64,000 nucleotides of DNA from Actinernus sp. WN-2022 (Eukaryota; Cnidaria; Anthozoa; Actiniaria; Actinernidae): assembly GCA_030867875.1 (NCBI GenBank), contig JAOWCC010001589.1:146417745-146481744 (forward strand). The letters run 5' to 3'. The notes under the pieces were generated by a model that saw only the letters and a list, made by a program, of their open reading frames with translations, searched no databases and was not told where the DNA came from. Position 1 is the stretch's first letter. The number at the start of each line of letters is the position of its first letter. Made by a program: the position numbers and the translations under genes. Of this stretch, positions 8,210 through 19,699 are shown piece by piece.

Positions 8210-9625
8210 ACAGCAGCATTTCTATCCCCAGGAAGGACACTTTCCTTCTATAGTGTTCGTTTCATCATCATTTTCGGATAGTTTACTCCGAATACGACCC
8301 TATGTCTGCAGATCAGTGATACATGTAAACATTGGCAGCAATTACAGGTTTGAACTAAGGTTCGGATCGAGCGTATATGTAACAGCGCTCCGAACCTTAG
8401 TTCCGAAACTTATACACATCGATAGATTCATCGGCTCCATGGCTTCTACCACTGAATATGTATCGCTCAAAGATTTCGTTGACCTCTTAAATCGTATATT
8501 GGCCGAACTTTGCAATTATTTTATCCAGGATTTTCTGGTGTCCTTCACTCTGAAATGGCAGGCCATTATAGACTTTCGCGGGCCGATGCAATGCAGAAAT
8601 CGTGCCACGCGATACTCCTACATGTATATTTGAGCACTGAGGTTTGTGATGATGGAATATTTATCCCATACCTGTTGATAGACCTAGCTTACACCCCTCA
8701 GCTACACTGATGTTGTCTTGAAAGTCCAGTTTACCATGAGGATGAATTCCTATATATATATAGGCAACGTGTGCGTCGCTTGACTAGAAGCAGTCAAAGT
8801 ACTTGTGTTGGGAGTGACGTTAGTCATATATTATCTGGCCTAGAACGCTACCACCATATTAAATTATCCTGTCTTACTATCAGGAAGACCTTAATTAGAA
8901 AACAAATTTAAGGCTGCGGGTCTGGAGGCCTAAACCCGGTAGTGCTTTTGTCCATAGGGGACCGGGCTGTTGCATATATCATATCACCGGAACTTATGTT
9001 CGCTAAATATAGCAGTGTAAGTATTGAAACATTATTCATAAAGTTGTTCCAGTTTGTCAGAGAAAGACAAAACTCTACAGTCGATGACGAAAATGACGTC
9101 AACTGAAGACACAAGAGAACACAACAGTGCGGTACGACAAAAGCTAAGGCATTTCTCACCGACTCCAATTTTGAGATGTTTGGGACAAATGGCCTCGCTC
9201 TGATACCATTGTTATCACACTTCTTCCCGCGCGGGCATGATATATGAATAAGTTGAATACAGCTCTCAAACGCAAATCTTCACAATATGATTCTAGCATG
9301 CTGTATCATTACAATCCGCACCGTCTCCGTGAACGCAAATACGGTTTCTCACTTTCGAGAAACGTGTATACTTTTTACCAGAAAACCTTTTTAAATTACG
9401 AAAATGTTTACTGAAAACGTATATCAAAATATCAAAAAGAAGCCAGAGATGAAAATAGGTTTGCGGTAGTTAGCATCGAATTGGCAGTATCCAGCGAATG
9501 AATAAGTGACGAACTGTCGAAATAAAAGTTTCCCAGTCGAATATTTGATCGTATGTCAAAAATACATAAACCGAGTAAAACATATTCAGTGACATATATT
9601 TATGGTATCATATCAATAGACTTAC
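8210..9625. other. Non-coding stretch, presumed SLC22 intron or downstream region
   Basis: No gene is supported. A perfect 15-bp inverted repeat (gaactaaggttcgga and its complement) with a 22-bp loop lies at 8352-8403. The minus-strand frame near 8908-9168 is hydrophobic and lies where the next SLC22 exon might be. Its possible acceptor sites do not continue the phase left by exon 4, so I do not call it an exon. Confidence 0.5.
8352..8403. repeat. 15-bp perfect inverted repeat (hairpin)
   Basis: Arms at 8352-8366 and 8389-8403 are exact reverse complements separated by 22 bp. It is probably the remnant of a very small MITE or a cruciform-forming site. No target duplication is evident. Confidence 0.7.
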
Positions 9626-9868
9626 CACTGATAGCACATCATCAACGTCCATCTCCTCAGCTTCTTCGTACGTATAAGATCAATTGGAGTGTACTTATTG
9701 GCTTCTCGCTCCCTTTCTAGTTGGTCCCTCCTGACCTCCTCAATCACGATCCTTAATGCCTCTGAATCAACTGGCTTGTCTTTCTTACCTCCGTACTTCA
9801 TAAGGACTGCATGTGCTTCGTCCAAGCGACCATGAGCTAAAAGCCATCGAGGTGATTCAGGTATCAAT
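9626..9868 (-). CDS. SLC22-like transporter, exon 4
   Basis: This minus-strand exon is bounded by an AG acceptor (reverse complement at 9869-9870) and a GTAAGT donor (reverse complement at 9620-9625). It completes the lysine codon split from exon 3 and continues with the SLC22 signature LIPESPRWLL. A charged cytoplasmic loop rich in Glu, Lys and Arg follows (EEVRRDQLEREREANK), then the start of the next membrane helix (RWTLMMCYQ). It ends in phase 2 (bases TG, presumably of a Trp codon). In this family the segment is the large intracellular loop between transmembrane helices 6 and 7. The next exon was not found in the remaining 9.6 kb, so the gene may be cut by the gap or by rearrangement. 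Confidence 0.8.
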
Positions 9869-11425
9869 CTGTAATTTGACAACAGTTTAATCTATTAATA
9901 TATGAATCCACGTAGCTCAGTATAGCAGGGATTAAGAACATACCGGATCAATATTAGCTAATTTTGCATCAAATAACCCAAACTTCTGATGTTTCGAAAT
10001 GGAATCTACTGAATTATAGCCAGAAATTCGAGACATGGGTCCTAATGGTAAATGATGGTAAATGATGGTAACCATATCATATGTGGTAAACTGGGACACT
10101 CTAATGCAGGATACATTAAGTACCAACCGTAATTGAGTAACACCGTTTATCAGAGTGTTATCGCATACTCATCTCTTTTGGTTAGTTGAGGACCTACTTT
10201 CGACAAGGACAAATTGGCTTGAATAATTGCTGGTCGTTTAAACAAACACACTGCGGTTTCTAAAGGAGAGAACGAGCTTTCCAACGCTGTCATTCCTTTT
10301 GGATTTGCCATTAGTCGCTCGTGGCCAAATTGAGCATTCTTGTCGAAAAGCTGAATTTTCGGCAAAAAGGAAAAAGAGATTAAAACCGAAGAATACGGTT
10401 CAATTATATGTTTCTGTTTTGAATGCTTCAGTGGAACGTTTGTTTTGCTAAGGTTGTAGATTTGTGGCAAATACATTTTCAAGACTCCCATTTGTATGTT
10501 TTTCAAGACTCCCATTTGTATGTTGTTACTGGTAAATGTTTAATGTCCTCTGTAATAAGTAAGGCTTTTCATGCTTTAGCAAAGATCAAAATAGGGAAAC
10601 CTCAAAATGCAGTAGTTAGTTTCGACAGTATCAAAACTGAATTGCTATTATATCCTGGCGGAACATTTTTTAAATTGTACCGTATGTTGTGGGAAATCAG
10701 GAAAGTGTTTTTTATGAGCCCTTTCGTAAACTGCAAAAGGACTGGGACGGAGTGTGTACATTTATTATTATTGAATAAAATGCATAACATATTTTACTTT
10801 ATTCTTTTATGAAGTCCGCAATGCAGTTACAAAAATCGCATTTAGTTATTGAAAAGGGAAGAAAGAACCGAAGTCATTTTAATCTGTTTAAATTATGGAC
10901 CAGAATTATATGGTTTTGGTCTTGTGTAAAAATAATTTCTCCCGCGTGGTCGTCAGTTAAACTCACAGTAAGACCTGTTCATAAGTAACATTTATTATTT
11001 ACTTTGGCCTCACTAGGTTGTAAGATGATTGGTATTCCCGAAAATCATTCAAAGATAATCTTTACTAATAAAATAAATAAACTGTTACAAAGTTTAATTA
11101 AATCTTAACCATTTTATTTAACTTGGATTTTATCTCGCATGTTAATGCGAGATATATCAGAAATTAATTAAATATGCAGCGCGAACAGCAAAACGAAAAC
11201 CGGCCGCATTCAATTCTGAATAAAATAAAATTCCTCGGACGTGTTAAGGCAAACGAGAGAGCTTCTTGAAAGTACCTCATCTGGCCTTATAGTTTGTTAT
11301 GTAAAACGCGCCAAGTTGGCTGCTTAATTATTCGCTCGTCAATTTCTTCAGTTTTTAACCATTTTATACAAGTTTTTACCCTAAGATGTTTACCAGTTGA
11401 ACTCTAAGGACTACCTGTTGCTATA
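9869..11425. other. Intron 3 sequence without recognisable features
   Basis: AT-rich intron sequence lies between exon 4 and LINE A. The only local repeats are a 24-bp direct duplication (tttcaagactcccatttgta and a few bases more) at about 10477-10523 and a short aatggta repeat at 10047-10075. No coding or RNA gene is supported. Confidence 0.6.
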
Positions 11426-11841
11426 ATGACGACATATTCAAGAAGCTTTCTATTTTCGCTTCGCTTTTGGTGGAAAGCTACTTCGCCTGGAGTTCAAACT
11501 TCCCGCCATATTCAAGGTCAAATAACGAAGCCACTTAACTCTTTCGTCTGGGACTCTCTGAAGTCGGAAGGCCTAATTCGAAGGCTAAGGGGAAAGCGTG
11601 GAGGACAAACATCGATAGACAGTTATGGTTCTAAGCCGATAAGGCCGTTATATTTGTCAAAGCGGAACAATAATCTACAGGATTATGGCTCATATAATAT
11701 TCAAGACTCTACGGAATCTGGTTCTGCTCGATTGAACAAGACTCTGAATGTTAATTTAGTCAATATTAAGAGACAACCGATGGCTCTTAGTCCATCTACT
11801 GCCTGTTACCTGTTACCTTTATTCTTCTGAACACGAGATCT

Positions 11842-12969
11842 GTGAGGAACAAATCTTTAATGGTAAAAGATCGCATCGTTGAACACGGCATTGGCATTTT
11901 AGCGTTGACTGAAACATGGTTATGCTCTGGTGAGTTGGATGGGCACATTATTCGCGATGTTTGCCCAACTGGCTACGAATTTTACGGCGTACATAGAAGA
12001 TCAAGAGGCGGCGGAGTAGGTCTACTGTACAAGAAAATGCTAAGGTTTAAGAAGCAATATCTTATTAAGAGTAAATTCAAGTCATTTGAGTCTACTGACT
12101 TAATGATGAATCATTCATCAACCATGCTACGTATTGTTATTATATATCGCCCGCCTTCGTCTAACTCATATGGGGTATTTTTTGATGAGTTCCCGCGCCT
12201 GCTATAGGAACTAGTTACAGCTTCAGGCTCTCTTCTTCTGGTTGGTGACTTTATTTTTCACGTCAACGATAAACACAACTCTCCTTCCCAGCAATTTCTT
12301 CAGATGTTGGATGTGTTTAATTTGAAACAACATGTTACTGGCCCCACCCATAGAAATGGTCATACACTGGACCTTGTCATCACCAGGGCGGATGAGGACA
12401 TCGCCAGGAACTTTTCGACGGCAGATCCATGTATTTCTGATCACTGTGCTGTATCGTGTACTCTCTCCCTCATGAAGACTAGGTATGACAAGAAAGCGAT
12501 TTGTTATCGAAAACTGAAATCTATCGACATGCTCCAGCTGTGTGCTGATATTGCTAATTCTCACTTCATGTCCTTGGACAGCTTTGATGATGTATCAGCT
12601 CTCGTTGAACAGTACAATAGCGTGTTATCGTCATTGCTGGACAAACATGCGCCGCTAAAGAAGCGAGTTATTACTTTACGTCCGGCTGCGCCATGGTATA
12701 ATGATGGCATAAAGGAGGCGAAACTGGAGCGCAGAAAGCTTGAGAGTCATTGGCGCGCGTCTGGCCTGACTGTTGATCGGGAGTTGTGCGTAACTCAGTT
12801 CAAAGTTGTGAATGACTTAATTCAACAATCGAAAATGGGCTACTACTCTCATATAATAGAGGAGCATCAGTCTGATCCAAAAAAGCTGTTCGCTACTGTC
12901 GACAAGCTTCTTAACTTGAAAAGGGGAGAGAAAGCTCCCCTCGTGGGACAATGCCGCAGCATTAGCTGA
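11842..12969 (+). pseudogene. LINE A apurinic-type endonuclease region
   Basis: The frame encodes an exonuclease-endonuclease-phosphatase domain typical of non-LTR retrotransposons. It has ILALTETWL near the start (catalytic Glu), a Gly-rich RSRGGGVGLLY strand, IIYRPPSS, LVGDFIFHVND (with Asp and Asn-like residues of the active site), GHTLDLVITR, and SDHCAVSCTL at the end (Asp-His pair). A TAG at 12205-12207 interrupts an otherwise continuous frame, and a frameshift near 12950 separates it from the reverse transcriptase. The domain would nick target DNA to prime reverse transcription. Confidence 0.8.
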
Positions 12970-14589
12970 TGCATTTGCTGACTACTTTACAGAGAAGATT
13001 TCGAAGATTAGAACTGAACTTGACTCTAGGAAGGATCGATTAGTGGATGCGTTCACTGACACTTGCGCTTCTAGGACTAAGCTTAGTGAATTTCGACTCA
13101 TCACTGCCGAGGAATTGTCGAGCGTTATTGCTTCTACAACCGTGAAATCTTGTGAGCTCGATCCCCTTCCTGCTTCTGTGTTAAAAGGAAGCATCAATGT
13201 TCTACTACCAGTGATTACCAAGATTGTGAACTTGTCACTTGAACAGGCTGTAATGCCTGAGGTCCTAAAAGAAGCCTTACTGAAACATTTGCTCAAGCGT
13301 GCGTCGCTGGACTATGAACAGTTTTCTAATCATCGGCCGATTTCTAATTTAATGTTCATTTCTAAATCATGCGAGAGAGTGGTGGCTACTCAGCTGATCG
13401 ACTATGTGACTGAGAATGACTTAATGGGATTGTTTCAGTCGGCCTACAAATCCGGTCATAGTACTGAATCAGCATTAATAAGAGTACAGAACGACATTCT
13501 ACAAGCGATTGATTAGGATCAGTGCGTCATCCTATTATTGTTGGATCTATCGGCTGCATTTGACACGGTCGATCACCAAATATTACTTGCAAGACTCACT
13601 AATCGATTTGGAATTGAAGGCAAGGCTCACGCTTGGTTGAAGTCCTATCTCAGTGGACGTATGCAATTCGTCTCGATTGGCAATGCGCGCTCTTCCAGTC
13701 GTCCTTTGGACTGCGGAGTTCCCCAAGGGTCTGTGCTGGGCCCAATACTGTATCTGCTTTATACAGCGCCGTTGGGTGATATCATGAGGCACCATGAGTA
13801 TCGTTCCACCTCTATGCCAACGACACTCGAGTCTACGTAACTTTTAAATCATTATATTTGTTGTGGGTGATCTTGACCGTGCACGATTTAAGCTGGAAGC
13901 CTGTGTAACCGATATTGATAAATGGATGTTGCGAAATAAGCTTAAACTTAACGATGATAAGACTGAGATGTTGGTATTCCACGCCAAGCATCGTCCCGCT
14001 CCAATCTTGGACGATATTCAAGTCGCTGCTGCATCTGTTGGGCTTTCGAATTCTGCGAGCAACATTGGAGTCATATTCGACACGACTCTTTCACAGGACA
14101 AGCATATTATGCAAATTTGCAAATCTTCTTTTTACGCTATTAGGAACATATCGCGCATAAGAAAGTTTCGAAGTGTAGATATAGCCAAGATTTTAGTTCA
14201 CGCATTTGTCACGTCAAAGCTTGACAATTGAAATTCTTTACCCTACGGTATTCCTAAGAAATTGTCACAGCGCCTGCAATATGTCCTAAATTCACCGGCT
14301 AGGCTTGTTACCTTGTCTCGCAAATCAGACCACGTTACCCCACCTATTGAAACAGCGCATAGAATTTAAGGTATTACTGTTTACTTATAAGGTGATGAAT
14401 GCTACTGCTCCTCAGTACTTGTGTGATTTATTAGAGCCTTATGCTCCACAACGCATCCTGAGATCTGCATCGAAGTTAATGTTACAGGCGCCAACTTTTC
14501 ATCTAAAATCGTACGGCTATAGAGCATTTTCTGTATGTGCGCCAAAGCTATGGAACTCACTGCCTTTTCACATTAAATCTAGTCCATGA
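12970..14589 (+). pseudogene. LINE A reverse transcriptase and tail
   Basis: Recognisable blocks in order are NHRPISNL (finger region), [28 protein letters not shown] (motif A with the first catalytic Asp), [17 protein letters not shown] (motif B region), and a motif C that reads as Y-A-N-D in a shifted frame near 13820, so one catalytic Asp is already changed. WMLRNKLKLNDDKTE and a C-terminal segment ending LWNSLPFHIKSS follow. Lesions include TAG at 13514-13516, a frameshift before motif C near 13800, and a stop near 14231. Confidence 0.85.
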
Positions 14590-14743
14590 ATAGAACTATT
14601 TAAGAAGAGTCTTAAGACATACCTTTTTAAGAAAGTTTTTTTATTGTTTTTTCGGATATCGGCAACCTATTGTAATTTTTAATCATTTTTAGCTTAATTA
14701 ACTTAGGAATTATAAATATAATTGTTAACGTTCTGCCTCTTCA

Positions 14744-14883
14744 AGTAACGAAATAGCCTGCTTGCCGGCTCTCCTGTAATTTTTTTCGGTCTTATTTTGA
14801 CCGCGTGTCACAGGTGACCCAATCCGAAAAGAAACGACCGAAAAAAATTACAGGAGAGCCGGCAAGCAGGCTAGTAACGAAAT
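14744..14883. mobile_element. 118-bp MITE with perfect 37-bp inverted ends and an 11-bp target duplication
   Basis: The element at 14755-14872 begins AGCCTGCTTGCCGG and ends with the exact complement. The arms at 14755-14791 and 14836-14872 match base for base. The flanks carry the direct repeat agtaacgaaat (14744-14754 and 14873-14883). An 11-bp duplication would suit a MULE-like transposase better than hAT (8 bp) or Tc1 (TA), but the family is not assigned. Perfect arms suggest recent insertion. It sits at the 3' end of LINE A. Confidence 0.85.
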
Positions 14884-15548
14884 TATTTTGCTTACTCTAC
14901 ACATTCCAAGGCACGCTTCCTTGTCAACTGCATAAATAATCCTTCTAATTAAGTCAAAGGAAGCAACTATAAATGCGCAAGTAAAACCTTCAAGCCTAAA
15001 ATGTCGAAACTCTAACTGCATGAAATTTTAAATCCATTTTAATTCTTCGTCATCCTTGAGCCCCAGCACTTCCATGCTGAAATCAAAACTCTCACTGACT
15101 TTTCAGTTTGCACAATACCAATATAACAAAATCCAACAACGAAGAAAATAGCATGTAATAATTAATTAGTTTGAAAAAACATTTATTAAACTCCTCACCG
15201 GAACGGCGGGGATTTCAAAATAACCGTGAGAAGTTCAAATGTTTCGCGCTGCGCCCTCAGCATTTCAAATCTCACGCGAAATTTGAACACCGGAGGAATC
15301 CGGTGACTCGTATAATTATGAAACATTACTTCAAATATGTGAAATTCACTGATTTTAATATAAATTCCCCCAACCTATGTTACCATCGCAACAGTTACAC
15401 AAATTCGTACAGCCAATTTATCAGTGATCATTTTGGTATATAGTTTGCCATGATTGTCCAACCCTCTTCTTGTTCAGTACAAAATAATGTTTCAATCTCC
15501 ACGCTGAAGTTACTCCAGTGAACGTAGGCAGGAAAACAAGTTACTATA
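14884..15548. other. Non-coding intron segment
   Basis: AT-rich intron sequence between two MITE families. Around 15190-15300 is a local GC-richer patch with an imperfect inverted pairing of ttcaaat and gaaattt words. Nothing in it is recognisable as a gene. Confidence 0.5.
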
Positions 15549-15722
15549 TTTGGTCTGAACCTAGCCTGCTTGCAGGCGGTGGATGGTGTTTTTTTCGCGC
15601 AGCAAACGGATCATCGAAGCGGCCGCCATATTGGCCGAGCGTGATTGAGACTTGGGATCGAATGACAAATGGAGGGGGGAGGGGGAGAAGCAGAAAGGAA
15701 AGCAAAAGACCGCCTGCACGAA
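15549..15722 (+). repeat. Dispersed repeat, copy A of an inverted pair
   Basis: The sequence starting tttggtctgaacctagcctg and running through a purine-rich run (ggagggggga) to accgcctgcacgaa recurs in reverse complement at 17230-17397 with about 90% identity. The unit has its own short inverted ends (gcaggcggt and accgcctgc). It shares its AGCCTGCTTGC start with the MITE at 14755, so the two are probably one superfamily. It has no coding content. Confidence 0.8.
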
Positions 15723-16050
15723 CACTCCTGAGTACAAATGTTTCTGAGTACAAAAGTTAGATCCCGTCCACCAGCGGACGGGGTATATGATTGGCTGAAA
15801 CGGTGTCAATCAAAGCTTATCGCGGCAAGTGTTGAAAAGCAAGAACTGAAAATATATAAGTGTAGCCTGCGAAGCGACGTAACTAGAATATAAAGTGTTG
15901 TGTACTGAGCTTGTAGTTGATAAAATATGGTGAGTAATACAAAAAGCTTTGTCTTTTTTGAATACTACGGTGAAGTACCCTGGTTCCAGAGGTTTTCTAT
16001 AGAGAACAGCAATGGAGAAAGAGCCACGAAGGCGACGATCGGCGAACTGC

Positions 16051-16405
16051 GAGAGGTTTGTTGTCGAGTTCTCTTTTCGCAAGTTCGTAAACCGTAAATA
16101 TCATACTCTTTCCAAAGCGCCAGAAGATCTTTACTTTGAAGTAGACTCTGTATATAGCTTCCTCCTGCTCCATTTTTAAAGTTCGCTTTGGCCTTTACCC
16201 TGATTCCAGAGGTTTTCTAGAGATAACACAGCTGCTCGCTTCTTTCAGTCTCCGCGGATGGGTAAAGCCGTACTTTGAAAACGGAGCAAGTGGAAGATAT
16301 ACAGAACCTAGGCTTCTAGGTAAAGATATCCTAGAGATGGCTGTGCTTTCGACAGGCTTTGGAAAGAGTATGACATTTACGGTAAAGAGAACTCGACAAC
16401 GAACT
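16051..16405. repeat. Foldback repeat carrying a helicase-like motif
   Basis: Arms near 16051-16115 and 16358-16402 are imperfect reverse complements (shared words include gtcgagttctctt and actctttccaaag). The plus strand at about 16320-16383 translates as a stretch with STGFGKSMTF, which resembles the Walker A box of RecQ-type helicases (TGFGKS). The other arm reads FGKSMIF on the minus strand. It looks like a foldback repeat that captured, or derives from, a helicase gene fragment. The helicase reading rests on one short motif. Confidence 0.4.
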
Positions 16406-17229
16406 GTGATTTAATTCGCCACTGAAACGTATTATTGTCGACCAAATTGCAGAGATGCAATCCGGCTATTGACTTCACGGCCGTTGAACTAGGAAATAAT
16501 CGGAAATCCGCCTCAATACATTTATGCAACGGTCGTCCATTTCTTTCGGCAAACATTCACTTAGATGGACTTCGACTTCTCAGAGAAAGAGCTTCTCATT
16601 TCTACTCTCTCGTCACAACATGTACCTGTGTACTTTGCACTTGTAGTTTGTTTGTCCACAAGTTCTTTAATATCGAGATCTGAGAAAACATTGTCTCCAA
16701 CGGAGTTTTCTTTGAAGTTTAAAGATTTTTTTCGATTTTTTGTCCTCTGAACTTTTTTTGTATGCGAGCTAAATTATTTTAAGGAAGGAAGCAGCCGCTT
16801 GTATCGCACCTCTTCTGGTTCGCCAGACTGCTGCTGCGGTGCTGGACAGCTCTCTATCTACATCTTGTAATGTTGGTATGTAATCCGGCGGAGGATTTGC
16901 AAATTCTTCGAGACTGATGGGGCGAACGCAACAAGCTAAAACCGAACTGTCTACATATATATTCTAAAGTGGTACTGTCGCAGTCCTTTCCATGGAGAAC
17001 TTTGAACAGAGATAGCTGGTTTTATTAAAATTTCCGTATCTGAGAAGCAATTGACAATTTTACCAACATTTTGCATTGCATTTGACAGCGAGCGAAGTTT
17101 GTTTTGAATACGCTTCATAAACCAAAACAAAATTGGCAGGCTGTCACACGTCGACTCCTATTGGTCAATTAAGAATGGGTTACAAGTTAACGGAAGTCAT
17201 GTGCGTGGTGGGCGGATATTCAGAAACCA

Positions 17230-17397
17230 GGGATTTTCGTGCAGGCGGTCTTTTGCTTTCCTTTCTGCTTCTCCCCCTCCCCTCTCCATTTGTCATTCGA
17301 TCCCAAGTCTCGGCTAATTTGGCGGCCGCTTCGATGATCCGTTTGCTGCGCGAAAAACACCATCCACCGCCTGCAAGCAGGCTAGTCTGAACCAAAT
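17230..17397 (-). repeat. Dispersed repeat, copy B of an inverted pair
   Basis: Reverse-complement partner of 15549-15722, about 1.5 kb away. The differences include a shorter T run (5 instead of 7) and loss of a short segment near ggccgagcgtgattgag. In a transcript of the host intron the two copies could pair and form a double-stranded RNA stem. Confidence 0.8.
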
Positions 17398-17785
17398 CCT
17401 GTGCTAACTGTATTTCAGAGACTCGAATGTCAAAAACAATAATAGGCGAATACCGAAAACAATAATGATTAAATTTCGGCAGAAATGCCCGTCCTCCCTA
17501 GTAAACGGTGAACGTGATCGGTGCAATTCTCAAGAGACAAGATGAATGAAAATTGACCAACTTTGCTGGTAATGTTAGGACATTTTAATAGAGTTAATAT
17601 CGCGGACCTTTGACCCAGCCTTTAATTTGTCATCCTCTGGTTATTATAACCACAAGTAAAGACGATAACGAAGCAACCGTATTTAACACAGACTCCGTGC
17701 TTTCTCCTGATTTGTATGGCTGTAAAAAGAAAACAGGGCAAAAATGAGTTCTTATTTTTCTATCTTGCTGTTTAATCATACTCAC

Positions 17786-18066
17786 TTCCAAAAGGGATAT
17801 AGCAACGCTGCAGGAACAGTGACTATCAAGATATACGGCCTCCATTCGCGAACAAAATACGCCAGCACTATCAGGAGTATTGCAAACCCACTCCAGTAGA
17901 AACCGTCCCCGACACCGGCCAGCGTTCGACGTTTCGGTCCCACTAACTCTATACAGTAGATGTACTGGGAGAGCAACATTCCCGACAGACCAAAACCAAC
18001 CAGGAACCTAAGAAACGCAAAGAACGAAATGCAGTCCACAAACGACGAGGCCACTCCTGCAACGAG
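17786..18066 (-). CDS. SLC22-like transporter, exon 3
   Basis: This 281-bp minus-strand exon has an AG acceptor (plus-strand ct at 18067-18068) and a GTGAGT donor (plus-strand actcac at 17780-17785). It opens in phase 0 and leaves two bases (AA) to be completed by exon 4. It encodes LVAGVASS, FLRFLVGFGLSGMLL and YIYCIELVGPKRRTLAG, the conserved R-(F/L)-x-x-G-x-x-x-G helix and E-x6-RT loop of SLC22 proteins. Two further helices follow (WSGFAILLIVLAYFV and PYILIVTVPAALLYPFW). These correspond to transmembrane helices 3-6. Confidence 0.88.
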
Positions 18067-18470
18067 CTAAAAGAAGTATGATATTGGTCAATGAATAGAA
18101 AATCGGTACATTCAGCTGAGGAATAAAAATACACACTCCTTAGTGTATGTCTTCACACTAACAGAATAGATTATTACACATGCATTACAACACAACACAA
18201 GGCTAGTTCATTGGATGAGTACGGGAGAAGAGGAGTACGGCAGAAGAGGGGTACGGGAGAAGTACGGGGGAAGAGGGGTCTCGAATTTCGGCCAGATGAA
18301 CACTCAGGATCTATATATAGATGACTGAGGATGTACCTTGACTTTCTGTTTCAATTTCAATACCAAGACAATTATCAAAGTAGTTCTACTTTTTTACAGA
18401 AGAAAGTTCATGTGAAATATGAAAGAATGTTCAATCAATCAAACAACTATTTTTATGGCAGTTTACTTAC

Positions 18471-18617
18471 CATTACTGTACAACAAAAAAACATGCAGTT
18501 TTTCCTTCCCCAGCCATCAGACATCATACCACCAACAAACGAACCAATCAGCATCCCTGCAAAGTAGCAAGATTGAAGAGTAGCACCCAAGTACGCATGG
18601 TCGCAGATCAGGTTCCA
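18471..18617 (-). CDS. SLC22-like transporter, exon 2
   Basis: This 147-bp exon (49 codons, phase 0 at both ends) has a CAG acceptor (plus-strand ctg 18618-18620) and a GTAAGT donor (plus-strand acttac 18465-18470). It begins with WNLICDHAYLG, which follows directly on the SE that ends exon 1, as in SLC22 proteins. It contains transmembrane helix 2 and the major facilitator motif in the loop after it, SDGWGRKN (G-x-x-x-D-x-x-GR-K form). Intron 2 is only 404 bp, whereas introns 1 and 3 are swollen by transposons. Confidence 0.88.
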
Positions 18618-19099
18618 CTGAAAGAGTTAATTGAATATAATTAACATATCAGTATAGATACGTTTTTTTCAAGCTTAATCCTGGACCTATGTGAGCGTCG
18701 AACGCATTCTCAACTAAAATCAGTTTTTATCATTTGGTGAAATTCCGCAAAAATTCAATGAAAACGCGATATTAAGAGGAATGCGTCCGCTAATAATGCA
18801 GTTTTCGCATATAACCAAGATGTGTTTCCCCCAAAGCATAAAAATTAGACGTTGTTGGCGGACCACCGGTTTTTATTTCACCAAATAACTAGTATTTTGA
18901 CGTTACCACAGAAATTACTAGATACTCTATTAACATTATTTTGGCGGACTGGACATTTTTGATATTTTTAACAACATCGAAAATACATTTTCTAACGGAA
19001 AGGCATTTTCTTGCAAAACGTAAGTGTTGTTTAAGGCTGAAATAAGCGGAACACAAAAAAATACAGAAAACTGGGATACCAAATACAAAGTTCTGGCGG

Positions 19100-19660
19100 A
19101 TAAATCGAACTCCGATTCCGCACTGCGGAATGAAGGTTTACTCAAAATATTGCACAGATGATCAAATTTGGCGGACAAGTAAACCCCGATTCCGCACTGC
19201 GGAATGAAGGTTTACTCAAAATATCACAAAAAATGATCAAATCTGGCGGACAGTACAAAACCCCGATTCCGCAGTGCGGAATGAAGGTCACTCAAAATAT
19301 CATAAAAATTATCAAATCTGGCGGACAATTAAACCCCTATTCCGCACTGCGGAATACAAGCATTCTCAAAATATCACAAAAAATGATCAAATCTGGCGGA
19401 CAAGTAAACCCCTATTCCGCACTGCGGAATACAAGCATTCTCAAAATATCACAAAAAATGATCAAATCTGGCGGACAAGTAAACCCCGATTCCGCAGTGC
19501 GGAATGAAGGTTCACTCAAAATATCACAAAAATGATCAAATCTGGCGGACAAGTATACCCCGATTCCGCACTGCGGAATGAATGTTTACTCAAAATATCT
19601 CACAAATGATCAAATCTGGCGGACAAGCAAACCCCGATTCCGCACTCAGTTTCTCAAAAT
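19100..19660 (+). repeat. Minisatellite, about 75-bp unit, 7 full copies and one partial
   Basis: Each unit contains the near-palindrome attccgca(c/g)tgcggaat, then tcaaaatatcacaaaaaatg and atcaaatctggcggacaa. Copies start near 19115, 19189, 19265, 19340, 19413, 19487 and 19562, with a truncated one near 19636. The palindrome centre alternates between C and G. The frames that run through the array are by-products of a unit length divisible by three. Confidence 0.9.
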
Positions 19661-19699
19661 ATCGCACAAGTGACCAAATTTGCTGGAAACATCCAACAT

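Larger units (their letters stand above)
11426..14740 (+). mobile_element. LINE A, CR1/L2-like non-LTR retrotransposon (dead)
   Basis: This is a plus-strand element with the order endonuclease, reverse transcriptase and C-terminal tail, inserted antisense in SLC22 intron 3. A leading frame at 11426-11830 (134 residues, basic, function unknown) runs into the endonuclease after a frameshift at about 11825. The 3' part ends in T-rich sequence around 14640-14740, directly before a MITE. The 5' boundary is not defined. Frameshifts and nonsense codons throughout show it is inactive. Confidence 0.8.

Noticed and set aside
8055..8633. 192-residue plus-strand frame with a poly-Pro stretch
   Set aside because: It spans the Polinton terminus and poly-C run. 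The sequence is not protein-like and there is no domain.
8908..9168. Exon 5 of the SLC22 gene
   Set aside because: It is hydrophobic and well placed, but no acceptor restores the phase left by exon 4 without meeting a stop.
19100..19660. Regular palindrome-spacer array that looks like a CRISPR
   Set aside because: The spacers are as conserved as the palindromes, the whole 75-bp unit repeats, and the context is an animal intron. It is a minisatellite.
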